Source: Allodiplogaster sudhausi
Lineage: Eukaryota; Nematoda; Chromadorea; Rhabditida; Diplogasteridae
Assembly (NCBI GenBank): GCA_945643635.1
Contig: CALZFC010000018.1
Coordinates: 3,186,001-3,250,000 of the forward strand
DNA: 64,000 bases
Direction of reading: 5' to 3'
A model generated the notes under the pieces. The model was not told the DNA's origin and did no database searches. It was given only the letters and a program-made list of their open reading frames with translations. This document shows, piece after piece, positions 1 to 10,810 of the stretch (within the stretch, counting starts at the first letter, position 1; each line of letters starts with the position of its first letter). A program made the position numbers and the translations under genes.

Positions 1-15
1 GGGGGGGGGGGGGGG
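1..15. repeat. Poly-G run at window start
   Basis: Fifteen consecutive G bases open the window. This could be a true homopolymer or an assembly edge artefact; nothing else can be said. Confidence 0.6.
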
Positions 16-109
16 TTCTATTAGAGGGAGGGGCACTAATAGAGAAAATACGGTACATATGACTGAGTAAAACTATACCCTGCTTTTTCGTACTGAAAAA
101 TTAAGCAGG

Positions 110-245
110 TGGATGAAATGAAAATGCCGGTGCTTGGAGAACAGTGGTAACGCTCGCCGTTTTCCTGTATCATGGCTGGGGGAAACTGACGGAGACGGCC
201 AGAAAAAGGGAGAGAGGGAGCAGGCGCTTTCAGATTTAGCAAAAT
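110..245 (-). pseudogene. Srg-like receptor fragment (TM4-type exon)
   Basis: On the minus strand one frame gives a hydrophobic stretch (LFLAVSVSFPQPW) that resembles the TM4 exon of the two intact receptors downstream (LSLSLPVSISFPTLFWP in the gene at 6364-8351). The following coding stretch of the intact exons is not preserved, and no matching TM5-TM7 exons follow inside the window. I read it as a decayed copy or the edge of another copy lying outside the window. Confidence 0.4.
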
Positions 246-689
246 TGGACCCAACAAGCTTTTTTTTTTAATTTTTTCATCTCAAATTATAGTATAAAAA
301 TAAACAAACATAATAATATCATTGTATTGAACTGATTCAAATGTTTGATGTTTATTCACTTACATAAACTTATGTATATATACGTAAATATTCATATATG
401 TAAGTTGATGTTGCTTGTAAAATAGGTGAGGATATTTTTGAAGAAATCAGGTAGAAAAGTTGCCGAAAATGTTCTCATAATTTTGAATTTGTATACACTT
501 TGAGCTAAAGTGTGCAGAGTATGGTTTCGCTCAATTGTTGTCAGTGATGAGCAGCCTGAAATATATAATATTGGCATTTAACTTACATGTAGTCAGCAAC
601 CTAATCCGTTGAATCCGTTCAATTTAAAGTACCAGATGACACGTTGACTCGCAAGTAAACAGGATTGTAGCCAGCATGCTTCCCGCTCA

Positions 690-885
690 CAAAAAACGGT
701 GCTCGATCGGGCTCATGACCAGGCTCAAGGTTGGATCCGGCCTGACCTGGCCTTTGAGGGGGCCCACTCTCATTTTGTACTTTGCTGGGCCGGGCCTGTT
801 AGATCTCTGGTCGTAACATGTCCTCGACGCCGACCGCGACGCGTCTGTCGAGAACGAAGGAGTTTGTGATGAGTTGAAGCGATGC
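690..885 (-). pseudogene. Srg-like receptor fragment (TM7-type exon)
   Basis: A minus-strand frame contains VLDRRVAVGVEDMLRP, nearly the same as the end of the TM7 exon in the intact receptors (VLDRRVAVGVADMLRP in the gene at 1836-3724). The upstream TM7 hydrophobic stretch (the LLLLAA segment) is lost, and no TM1-TM6 exons for this copy are found between here and the next gene. It is most simply a relic of tandem duplication. Confidence 0.55.
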
Positions 886-907
886 GGGAACACCATTATC
901 AAGAAGA

Positions 908-1530
908 ACACTTAGAACGGCTACAGGTAGAATAGGGTTCATATAAGGACAAGGAGATATAGTACTTTGCGGACTTCGGGATGTACTCTGTGATGGAATT
1001 GTGCAGATAATATTATTCCTAATTTACATTGTCTCCCAAGTCACTTATTATACTTATATATACATAACTCCACAACACCTTCCAAAGTGGGAAGTACCCA
1101 CTCACACAACTTTATCAAACGAACCTTTACTTACTCGAACTACAAACATACGTACATATACCCAACAAATTATACAACATAGGAGTTTGGATTAACCTAC
1201 CGCTCCTACAGACCTTTTACATTAGGAAGTTCGATACACAGCCTACATCTGCCTTTTTAAAACACACCAAATCAACCATGGACCATCCTGACACAATATT
1301 ACCGATGAAAACTTTTGTCTTCTTCTTCTTGTTAAAAATGTCGGCCGGCAACGTTTGTAATTTCGTGAGAATTTTATTACATGCCGTACTAATGGGAGCA
1401 AGAACCTGGGAACTTCCGTTTACTTCAACTTAATACGCATAAGACTTATTCACGCCACAATCCAATTGTAGACATTCTTTATACATTGGATAGCGACACC
1501 GTGGGCGACTATGTACACGAATCACAAGAA
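908..1530. repeat. Dispersed direct repeat, copy 1
   Basis: The block starting near 'cacttagaac' and 'gaatagggtt' recurs in the same orientation at 3836-4270. Shared landmarks in order are 'tagtactttgcggacttc', 'tgtagataatattatt', 'ataactccaca', 'caccttcc' and 'aatttcgtgagaat'. Each copy lies upstream of a receptor gene or fragment on the minus strand, so it may be part of the tandem duplication unit or a solo LTR-like insertion. No target duplication was resolved. Confidence 0.6.
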
Positions 1531-1639
1531 ACAAATCTATGAATTTGCTAGAGTTGTTAATCGATTAAAGACTTTAAAGACAAATGGATATAAAGTACAT
1601 AAAAAAAAATCAGCAAATTGAGAAAAAAATCCTTGGCCG

Positions 1640-1735
1640 GTGTGCTCAATGATTATGCCCGTGTACGTGGAACGGCAGTGTGATGTGACGATGAAGCTGT
1701 CGCGGCTACGCTCGCTCTTTTCCTGCATCGCTATA
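1640..1735 (-). pseudogene. Possible third receptor TM4-region relic
   Basis: The minus-strand sequence here ('gatgcaggaaaagagcgagc') resembles the corresponding part of the fragment near 150-180 ('gatacaggaaaacggcgagc'). It has no open receptor frame. This is a weak call based only on local nucleotide similarity. Confidence 0.25.
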
Positions 1736-1835
1736 GTATTTTAATTTAATTTTTTTTAAACAATTATCTCAAAATTTATTCCCTTGATTTTTGCATTTAA
1801 TTTAATTCTCTAGCGAAAAGATTTGTTCATCATGC

Positions 1836-3724
1836 TCACCTCTTACATGGTCGCAACATGTCCGCGACGCCGACCGCGACGCGTCGGTCGAGGACGAAGA
1901 GAAGCAGCGGCGAAGAGAGATTCTTGATGTCACAGAAAGCTGCCGCGAGCAGTAGAAGTGTCGGCCGGGGAAGAGGAACGATGGAGACAACCGCCTGTTA
2001 TTAATTTTAAAAAAAAATAAAAATAAAGCTTTGTAAAACTCTTTCAGTACTTTTATATTCATTGCTATCAGTAAATAAAAAATAATAATAAAACAAGATG
2101 AAATATTGTGGACGAAATTCACGTATAAAGAAAATAAAATGCAGCACTTGTTCAATAGCGAAGATAGTGCAAATTGCGCACTCCGATATGCCGACAATTA
2201 GAAGACGCTTATCGAGATCCTTCAAAAAAAAAAAATTTTGTCAAACGGATGTATACAAATCGTATTCAAAGAAACTGTTACATATGTAACTATGTGCTAA
2301 GTATATAAAAAAATTTTAATCGCTTCCCAAACCTTAACATGCAATGTCTTACTGCGCCGCACTGTGGCGGCATAGCAAAAGATCATTAGGCAAGAGCTGA
2401 CAAAGCAGTAAACGCAGATTATGATATGCCAGGTGTCCTGCAAGTCAGATAATAGGGTTTTTTTTCACTCGTAATACAGTTTTTCTTTCTCAAAACTATC
2501 GCACTTCATCTCGCCTGCTAACTTTGCCATTACGAAGAGTGAATTATTATGTAAATAAAACTGAACAAAATTATATTTCAAATAAATCAGGAATAGAAAG
2601 TTCTCTCTGACTGCAGTGATCGGCCACGTATCGAAACGCGGCGACAGAAGGACGAGCTCTTCTTTATCCATCTCGCACAGATTGAGTTTATTCAAGGCGA
2701 CCGGCCATAAGAGAGTCGGGAAGCCGATTGAAAGGGGCAGAGAAAGAGAGAGAAGAAGCGCGACGGGGAGAACTCGTTTCCAGATCTGCTACGAGTTCCT
2801 TATTAATTAATACTACTCTTTTCAAATTTAAACAATTACTTATTTTCTCTATCCACAAGTGTGAGGAATTGTATCACTATTAGAGGGGTCCTAATATAGG
2901 CACCCTTTAGGCATACGCTTAGGGTACAAATAGAGAAAATACGGGTTTATAATTTTTAAGTAAGCAATTTTTTTTAGTTAAAAGTTAAACAATTCTTTCG
3001 CAACGTGAGATTTAATTTTAAATCAGTTAAATGGATTCACCTAAAATTTTATCCACTGCTAGCAATTTTTCTCACCCGCGCATCTCTCGTCGGATGACAA
3101 ATCGTTGTGTAGCGATTGAGTGCGATGAGCAGAATAATCGATTGTTGAGTGCCGATCAGGTAGATCACAACCCTGGCAGTCAATTGGAAATGAGGTAGAT
3201 CACAATTGTGGACATCAATTGGAAACATAATCAGTTGTTTTATAAGGTGTATTTGAGAACCTCTATAGGACTGAAAAAAACTAAGAACCTATACGAAAGT
3301 TCACGAATCCAGTTCGGAAGATACGCTGAGTAAAATGTGGCAGAAATGCATGCGAAAGGAAGACGATTCGAGACAATGTTGGCGAGCTGGGCAATTACAT
3401 CCTGGAGAATTCCAGCTCAAATGACTTTTACTTCTCGCAAGAATTTTTAAATAATATTTTTCGCTATTTAGAATACTGAAAAAATTATATATAATATATA
3501 CATACATATATATAAATACAAACTTATATATTGTAAATAAAAAAACTTATCAATATTATTCCACGAACACAGCATCCACCGACGAAGAAGAGAGTATAAA
3601 ATTTGTTAGTTGTGAAGGAACGCAGTCGATATCGAGCGATGAAGAGCAGCTCAAGGATGTAGAGAAGAATGAGCGGCAGAGAGTAGAGGGAGGCGACAAT
3701 TAGAAGGATGTCATGTAGGGTCAT
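1836..3724 (-). CDS. Srg-like seven-transmembrane chemoreceptor A
   Basis: A complete seven-exon model encodes 289 residues. Exons, 5' to 3': 3724-3569 (TM1, starts MTLHDILLIV), 3401-3289 (TM2, ends LPNWIRELSY), 3172-3076 (TM3, with ALNRYTTICHPTRDAR), 2785-2612 (TM4 and loop, starts IW), 2437-2339 (TM5, ends RRSKTLH), 2219-2148 (TM6, DLDKRLLIVGISEC), 1994-1836 (TM7, stop TGA). Phases agree at every junction, and five exons have the same length as in the paralogue at 6364-8351. The NRYT motif after TM3 followed by an exon starting IW, and the SIYSLP-like TM1, are typical of nematode Srg chemoreceptors. It should sit in the membrane of sensory neurons and bind an unknown ligand (family inference). 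The TM6 exon is 24 nt shorter than in the paralogue, in frame. The family name (srg versus a sister family such as srv or sru) is less certain than the receptor call. Confidence 0.78.
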
Positions 3725-3835
3725 CTAAAAAATAGAAAGAGAAAGAGTGAGAAAGAGAACGAGAGCGAAATATAGGGAGTCATTTACTTGTTATGATTAG
3801 ATGCGTTGCTGGCACACGGGATACACAAGAAGCAC

Positions 3836-4270
3836 ACTTAGAACCGAACTGTTTATTCACGGATAGAATAGGGTTTGTTCAGGGACGGAGGATGTAGTAC
3901 TTTGCGGACTTCAGAATGTACTTTGGGAACGAACAGTGTAGATAATATTATTAATGATTTAATTTGTTTCCCATGTCACATATTCTACTTACATACAAAC
4001 ATATATATATATAACTCCACATCACCTTCCCCAGTGGATACCCACTCATTCAACTTTTCCGGCCGGCAAAGATTGGAATTTCGTGAGAATGTTATTTCAC
4101 GCCGTACAGAAATGATGAGAGCGAGAGCCTGGGAAACATATATGTAACTGACGTTTGGTGCAAGTTGATAGGCACAAGAGTTACTCATATCTTCGTCTAA
4201 TTGTAGACACCCTTTGTAAATACTGGATAATATGTGATATTGGATACCGAGATCGTGGGCGACAATTTAT
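3836..4270. repeat. Dispersed direct repeat, copy 2
   Basis: Direct copy of the block at 908-1530, with the same order of landmarks but with small insertions and deletions. It begins just upstream of receptor gene A, which supports a duplicated receptor-plus-flank unit of about 3 kb. Confidence 0.6.
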
Positions 4271-6110
4271 GCATGTACTACCTGCACATCTATACGAATA
4301 ACTTTAAAAAATCTCTGAATTGTAGTGGGAAATGTGGGGTCATCAAAGGAAAGATTGAGAGAGTAAGAGAGAAAGGAGAGAAAAATAGAAGGAGGGCGAA
4401 GACCTATACAAAACCGGCTATGGCGAAAGGCATGTACTCACAATGTTCGAAAAAATGACTATGTTTTCTATGGGCATATATGTACATATATGTAGTTTGT
4501 ACATTCAAATGTAGATATAAATGTGCAAAGGAAATGAGCATAAATACAGCAACAAACGAGATATTATCTCTGCAAGGTAGGGTCCACAGAACATTGGACG
4601 AAGAACAAGCTAAAGAATCCATGAAAAGAAAAGATTTTTTTAAAGGTTTAAATGCATTGAAACAGAAACAAGTATATCAGGCAATGTTGACTAAACCTTA
4701 CATTATTATATCTGCTTTTGAGTGCATTATGTAGACAAATATTTGAACGTTCTTATCAAAGGGCAACAAATCCCACAGATTTAAACAGAGAGTAATGACC
4801 GATAACGAGAAAGCAGCAATACTTGTACATCATAACATAGTATGCGAATTGAAGCTGTAGATTTGATAAGCGTACAATTCAGCATCCATCATTCGCAAAA
4901 ATCAACCATAAAATACCCCGACAAATTTTGTTAAAGAATCGATAGCTTTATCTGTACGTCAAATATTTTTTGCTTGAGCTTAAAAAAATCCGTTTTCCTA
5001 CACTCTTAGATTAGCTTGAAACCCATTCATTCTTTCTTCTTTCAAACATGGAAAGATCATGAGAACACAGAAATTAGTTTAAAAAATATGAGATCACGTG
5101 AGGCTAATGAAGACATTCATGCTTTTACTTACTTTACTGTCTATTGGCCACATGTCTCGCAGCGAAAGAACAGCGTCATTTCGTGCTAGCCAAACCACAA
5201 TAATCAACATTGACATTAGCCAATGCCTTCATCTCTTCTCAAGGAAATGAACGATCTCTGGTGCGACTATTCTATTAGGAAATGAAGCTGGCTTTTTCTT
5301 CTCGACTTTTTGTATTGAACTTTTTTTTCGAGTTAAGCTCAACTCTCAATACAATAACGCCCAGTTTTTTTGTTAAGAATGAAGAGAGGATTTTCTTGTC
5401 TCCTCAACGCTAAATAACATAGGAATCCTTGATCGTTGAATGGAATGCAAACATAAGTAGCGTACAATGAAAATAAAATGAACATGAATAGAAAAATGAA
5501 AGTATTAAAAGTTTTTTTTAGTCTGCCCACTAGTGGAGCAGACTAAAAAAAACTTTTAATACCCTTGTTCCACAATTTGCAATAATAAAATTGAGCACTT
5601 TAAGGTCAATCTTTATAGAGTGTGCAAAAGTGAGAGACCAAACGGAGCAATGATTCCTTTTCTCGCTCTTGCTTTGTACACCTCTTGCAGTTAGAAAAAG
5701 AGTGGACTTTTTAATTGAACACTTTTTGATTCAACATTTCTTATAGAGATGTGATCTTTTTGGAGTTGGGCCCAACTTTCCTCTTTTTCATACTAATCAC
5801 ATTATTTCAGTGTTCAACTTCAGTCTTTTTTGTGAAAAAGTTGAATTCAACTTTCGCCCTTTTTTATTAGATTAGTTGCACCACTAATTTTTCACCTAAA
5901 GATAAGTCAGTACTTACAGGAATTTTTAATGGCCCCGGATCATTATTTACAATTAGTAGTGCATACATGAATTATTTACAATTAGTTGTGCATACATGAG
6001 CAAACAAAGAAGTCTTAAAAACATGCTATGATATGTATGATTTTGGAATTGTCGAAAAAAAACATCTGTTTTAAAGGAACCCTTCCGATTACCGAAAAAT
6101 TATTGCGATT
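4271..6110. other. Intergenic stretch, no confident gene
   Basis: I see no exon cluster with GC-rich third positions here. One plus-strand open frame (4534-4737, MSINTATNEILSLQGRV...) is charged and could be a relic, but it has no recognisable domain. The stretch also holds the near-perfect palindrome listed at 5502-5562. Confidence 0.5.
5502..5562. repeat. 61-bp near-perfect palindrome
   Basis: Left arm 5502-5526 and right arm 5538-5562 are 25-base reverse complements ('agtctgc' and 'gcagact' at the inner ends, 'gtattaaaag' and 'cttttaatac' at the outer ends). The 11-base centre contains ccactagtgg, itself a palindrome. It could be the two ends of a very small foldback element or a cruciform-forming site. 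Confidence 0.85.
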
Positions 6111-6363
6111 TCAAATTGCCGAGATCATTCTCATTCGCGTTTATGCCATCTACGAAAGAGCACGCGGGAATGAGAGCGTCTACTCCTAGAGAGAACACGG
6201 CAATTCTTAATTATTTTTTCGGCGCTCGCCCTCCTTTAAAAAGATATCAACAGCATTGCTACGCGGGTGGCTGTGGCGTGGGTTCTGTAGTCTTAGGCGA
6301 TGGCTCGGCCGTGACGCATCTTTGTTTTCCGCAACTGAAAAGAACAGTGCATAACTTCATTCC

Positions 6364-8351
6364 TTATTTTCTTTTTTTTAATAAAAATAATATTCTTGTT
6401 GTAAAAAAAATATATATATATATATATACATATGTATATAATAAATATACAGACTTCTTGCAAGGCCAAAGCATTGCCGCGACGCCGACCGCGACGCGTC
6501 GATCGAGCACGAAGAGAAGGAGCGGCGGCGAGAGATTCTTAACGTCGGAAAAGGTGGCGGCGAGTAGAAGAAGTGTCGGCCGTGGCAGAGGAACAAAAGA
6601 GACGACCGCCTACGTAAGGTGATTGAGCGGAAAATGTTTAAATAAATAAAAATATTATTGCTATGGGGCATTATGCAGATATTTACATAAATAAAGGTTT
6701 ATCTATAAATGCGTTTGAACGCTCTCTTAAAATGCAAAAGGATGTTATTCCGAAGATCGACCAAATCCGCTGCGTGAAAATGAGACTGCGAAGGGCAATT
6801 TAAAGTCTAACATAATTGCCCTGAATTAAATGAATTAAATGGCAGTCCCTCCTTCTAACTTGCTCGACAGCGAAGACGGCGCTAATCACACATTCTGCAA
6901 TGCCGACGACCAGAAGTCGCTTATCCAGGTTCTTCAATTTTCCAAAAACCATTACCTTTATAGATACAAAAAATTTAAAAAAAAAAATTTAGAAAAAAAA
7001 ACGTAGCAAATGAAATTGTTTAAATGTGCCACTGGCCTTGACATGTAATGTCTTGCTTCGCCGTACGGTGGCCGAGTAGCAGAAGATCATGAGGGCAGCA
7101 CTCACGAGACAATAAACGCTGATCAGAATGTGCCAAGTGAGCTGGAATTTGAAGGAAGCAAAGTATCTTCATACCTCACGATCAAAATGCGCCATGAAAA
7201 AAAAAACTTTAATTTATACTACGTTTTACTCTTTATGAAAGCATGAATTTGCGGCGGGAAAGCGAAATGTTTAAATTTCGCATTGGCGGGAAAAGCAAAA
7301 ATGCCATACCGTCGTGATTGGCCACGCGTCGAAGAGCGGCGCGAGAAGGAGCTCGAAGGAGTCGCGCGCGCACTCGTCGATGTTCTCCAAGTGCACGGGC
7401 CAGAAGAGAGTCGGGAAGCTGATGGAGACGGGCAGAGAAAGAGAGAGAACAACGGTCAAGGGGAACAGGCGGCGCCAGATCTGAAAGAGGAAGAATAATT
7501 ATTCTTATATTATTCATTCATTAATTTTTATTTTTACATAGTTTACTTAATAAAAATATACAAATTGTCATCATACAGAAAATTTTTTAAATACAAACCC
7601 GTTTGTCTCGCGTAGGATGACAAATGCTCGTGTATCGATTGAAGGCGATGAATAGATTGATGCATTCTTGAGCGCCGATCAGATAGATGGTGGTTCTGGT
7701 GAATAAAATCGTTCATTTTATATAATACATACATAATATGTATATTATGTACATGCAATACCAATTATAAATTATAATTTCGTCTCAACATGTTTTTAAG
7801 TATTAACGACAACAAAAATTAAATACTTAAATCATTGCAGTGAACAAAATAATAACAATTATAAATTGTAATTTTGCCTCAACATGTTTTTAAGCATTAA
7901 CTACAACAAAAGAAAAATTAAATACATAAATCAACAAGTGAACAAAATAATTTAAACCTTAGCGCCAATTCTCGAATCCAGTTCGGTAGATTAAAGGAGT
8001 AGAATTCGGTGGATAAACAAGCAAACGGTAGGCGATGTGCAATAAAGTTGACAAAGTGTGCGAAAATGTCCTGTGAGAGAGAAAACTAATCAATCTTTTT
8101 TCTCCATTTGAAGTTCTAGACGATTTATTTTCAACAAACCTTCCTTTTTTGTTGTCATATTATTTTTTCCAGAATTTTTTAAAAAGAAAACTAACAAGGC
8201 AGCCGCCGACAAAGAAAAGAAAATAGAAAACGCTGTTCTTGAAGGAGCGAAGACGATTGCGGGCAATGAAGAGAAGCTCGAAGAGGTAGAGGAGAACTAG
8301 AGGCAACGAATAGATAAAAGAGACAAGCAGAAGGATGTCATGGAGGGACAT
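6364..8351 (-). CDS. Srg-like seven-transmembrane chemoreceptor B
   Basis: A complete seven-exon model gives 325 residues, a normal length for the family. Exons, 5' to 3': 8351-8196 (TM1, MSLHDILLLVSFIYSLP), 8070-7958 (TM2), 7695-7599 (TM3, AFNRYTSICHPTRDKR), 7480-7310 (TM4 plus a 30-residue loop, starts IWRRLFPL), 7141-7043 (TM5, ends VRRSKTLH),6955-6860 (TM6, LDKRLLVVGIAECV), 6609-6364 (TM7, PPLLLFVLDRRVAVGV, then an AT-repeat-encoded tail to TAA). All phases join. It shares exon structure with gene A and clearly arose by tandem duplication. The tail after PCKK is read from a (TA)n microsatellite (YTYVYIYIYI), whereas gene A stops at the equivalent point; the original stop was probably lost to repeat expansion. 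The ligand is unknown. Confidence 0.8.
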
Positions 8352-8402
8352 CTGAAAAGACGAAATGCAAGACGCAAACAAATTACTTATTACAAGGCAC
8401 AA

Positions 8403-9300
8403 CTTCGAGGAAGCCTACTCTAACAAGACGGCTGATATTGTCAGTCGTTGGGTTGGGAAGCAAAACGAAGCTAACTAACACATTCATGTCTTACTAATAA
8501 ATTATGTATATATTTTTGCTCATTTAAGTCCCAGCAGAAATGTCGTAATTAACACCAGCATGATTGAATGCTAAACAAAGTGCAGAGTATAGAAAAGTGC
8601 ACAACAGAGTAAGCTGCACTTTTCCTGGTCATATGTGTTCATTATATCTTCTAAGCTTTCTTTTCTTTTCTTCTCGGTGGTCTGCACAAGAAAGTAGTTT
8701 ACTATAACCAATAACAGTCACCTCGACATGAAACATCACGGCTAGAGTCTAGAAAAGGTTGGGGGAAAAAAGCTAAGATGTCAAAAAATTGTAGAAAATT
8801 TTTTTATCGCAAGCCAGCTGTTTCTTCGGCTTCTCCGTACTTACAATTAGTTCACTTGAATTTGATTAGCGATTGGTCAGATGTAAAAATTTGCTGACTT
8901 CCTTCAAATCTGTCCACTTTTTTTTAGCATTCATAATATGCTAAATATAGTTTGCGAATCTCGCAGGAGAATACTTCGTCAGAATCGTTATTTATGGTTC
9001 TTTAAAGACTGCATCTTAGAAGTTGCCATTATTTATCGCATTCATCGAAGTTTATCTTCTTGAACCGCAGCACCGCTGCCAACAATCACGACGAAACACG
9101 CTAAACTGCTGGTTAGGCAGGAGCAAACGAAGCTCAACCGCTCGCTAGGCGGGAGACAACTCACACTGACTAGGGAAAGCCTAGCACAACCAATGGTATG
9201 TGGCATAATGAAAGATAAAAAGACAAAAGGAATAATATAAAACAAACACTAAGTAACAATCTGACACTTCACAATGGAATGAATGGCCTGTCCATTATAA

Positions 9301-9346
<46 letters not shown>

Positions 9347-9514
9347 GGAGAGAGATGGGTGAAGCAGCAGGCGGGTAGATAATCATGACAGGATGACGAT
9401 TTATTTCTCATTATGTCGATTTGTCTCGAGCGCGAGAAGCATGCGCATCTGAAATCATCATACATTGTAATTTATTTTCAAGTACTTATGACTTATTTCC
9501 TAAATAATAAGGTA

Positions 9515-9552
<38 letters not shown>

Positions 9553-9560
9553 TGACCGAA
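8403..9560. other. Intergenic stretch with (GA)n and (TA)n tracts
   Basis: No convincing exon is seen. A (GA)n tract lies at 9305-9352 and a (TA)n tract at 9517-9549. The short open frame on the minus strand at 9042-9245 lacks supporting codon bias or partner exons. Confidence 0.5.
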
Positions 9561-9594
9561 GCGTGAAAGTTGAGGACCGAGTCGGAGATGCGGC

Positions 9595-10560
9595 GGTCGT
9601 CGCTACACTCCCCATAGTCCATGCGAGGCACGCGCCACAAACCTCGGCTCAAACCTGTCCGTCAGCTCCAGCTCGTAGATCTTCAATTCGTGGTCCTGCA
9701 GATCAGAAAGGAAAGAGGGAGGAAAGGAGAAGAGGGGAAGAGAAGAGGGTGGAGTAAGAGAACGAGGGAGAGATAAAAATTGAGAGGGAGGAGAGGAAGA
9801 GGAGTATGAGAGAGAGCGGAGATGGAGAGAAAAAGAGGGACCATGCGGAGGAAGTCGCGCTCCGTCACCTCGTCGAACGGCGTCGGGCCGAGGATGTAGC
9901 CACATGAAGTAATGTCTTGTCCCGACACGAGAATATTCAACTCATTTTGAATACAGTAATTTTCAATACATAATTATCTACTTGTGTAGATCTTGTGTAA
10001 TTTAAAAAAAAGTATCCATAGTGCAGTATCTTGAATAAGCATTTTTTTCAAATCAGAGTTCAGAGATATATTGATAAATTGTTATGTTGAAATCATCAAC
10101 ATATGTATATATAATGATTGATTGATGTCTTCCTGCCGACGCCAAGGCTGTCTTGTCATAGAGGATGATCTACAATTCTTTTTCTATTTTAATAACCCAA
10201 ATAAAATAATGCACTTATCATATTTTTTTGTTATGGCTTTTTCTACATTGAAGAAATGTAGATCAGCGAAAATGTGAGGACAAAGAACGCACGTTCGGGA
10301 TGCGATTCTTGCTCGGGTTCACGAGAAAGTGCTCGATCTTCGGCGGAATCTACAGTAGCCAGTTGTGCCACGCGAACTCCATCTGAAATCTTTTCTATTT
10401 CAGCATAATTAGTAAATCAAATTATAATGATACATAACTGATATAAAGTTTTTAATAGTGTAATTTTAAATGCAATAAAATATGGTCGCACATCTTTGTC
10501 TTGCTCAACAAACAGCTGCGTGACTTCTGCGAGATTCTTCGAAGGCTCAATGTGGAAATA
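9595..10560 (-). CDS. Unrecognised multi-exon gene, partial model
   Basis: Several minus-strand segments show GC-rich third positions between plausible splice sites. They read HIEPSKNLAEVTQLFVEQDK (about 10560-10498), MEFAWHNWLL followed after a TAG by IPPKIEHFLVNPSKNRIP (10383-10285), CGYILGPTPFDEVTERDF (about 9930-9843) and LQDHELKIYELELTDRFEP (about 9695-9600). The TAG after MEFAWHNWLL is either an in-frame stop or the end of an acceptor (ctactgtag). I do not recognise the family. The long CT/GA tract at 9700-9840 fits an intron. Confidence 0.4.
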
Positions 10561-10810
10561 AAGCAAGTTAACACTAAACAAATTGATTTTTAAAAGTTGG
10601 AAATATTTTGTAGATAATATTATTTTTTAAACCGCAATTTTTTTTACTGCGGAATGTCGTTTGCAAAGCAAGAAGAATAACAATAAAACAGATAATAAGA
10701 TACATTTGTCAGATCGAATCGCAAGGAATAGGAATTCGCAGGTTTCGAGGAAAGTAGAATGACATATACACAACAATTCACGAAAAATGCATGAACAGCT
10801 GAAGGGGCAG

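Noticed and set aside
6116..6622. A 168-codon plus-strand open frame
   Set aside because: It is antisense to the TM7 exon of receptor B and to the AT repeat; the minus-strand frame has the family motifs.
9413..9757. A plus-strand gene across the (TA)n tract
   Set aside because: It includes YIYIYIYI from the repeat and then reads antisense to the minus-strand exons at 9600-9700.
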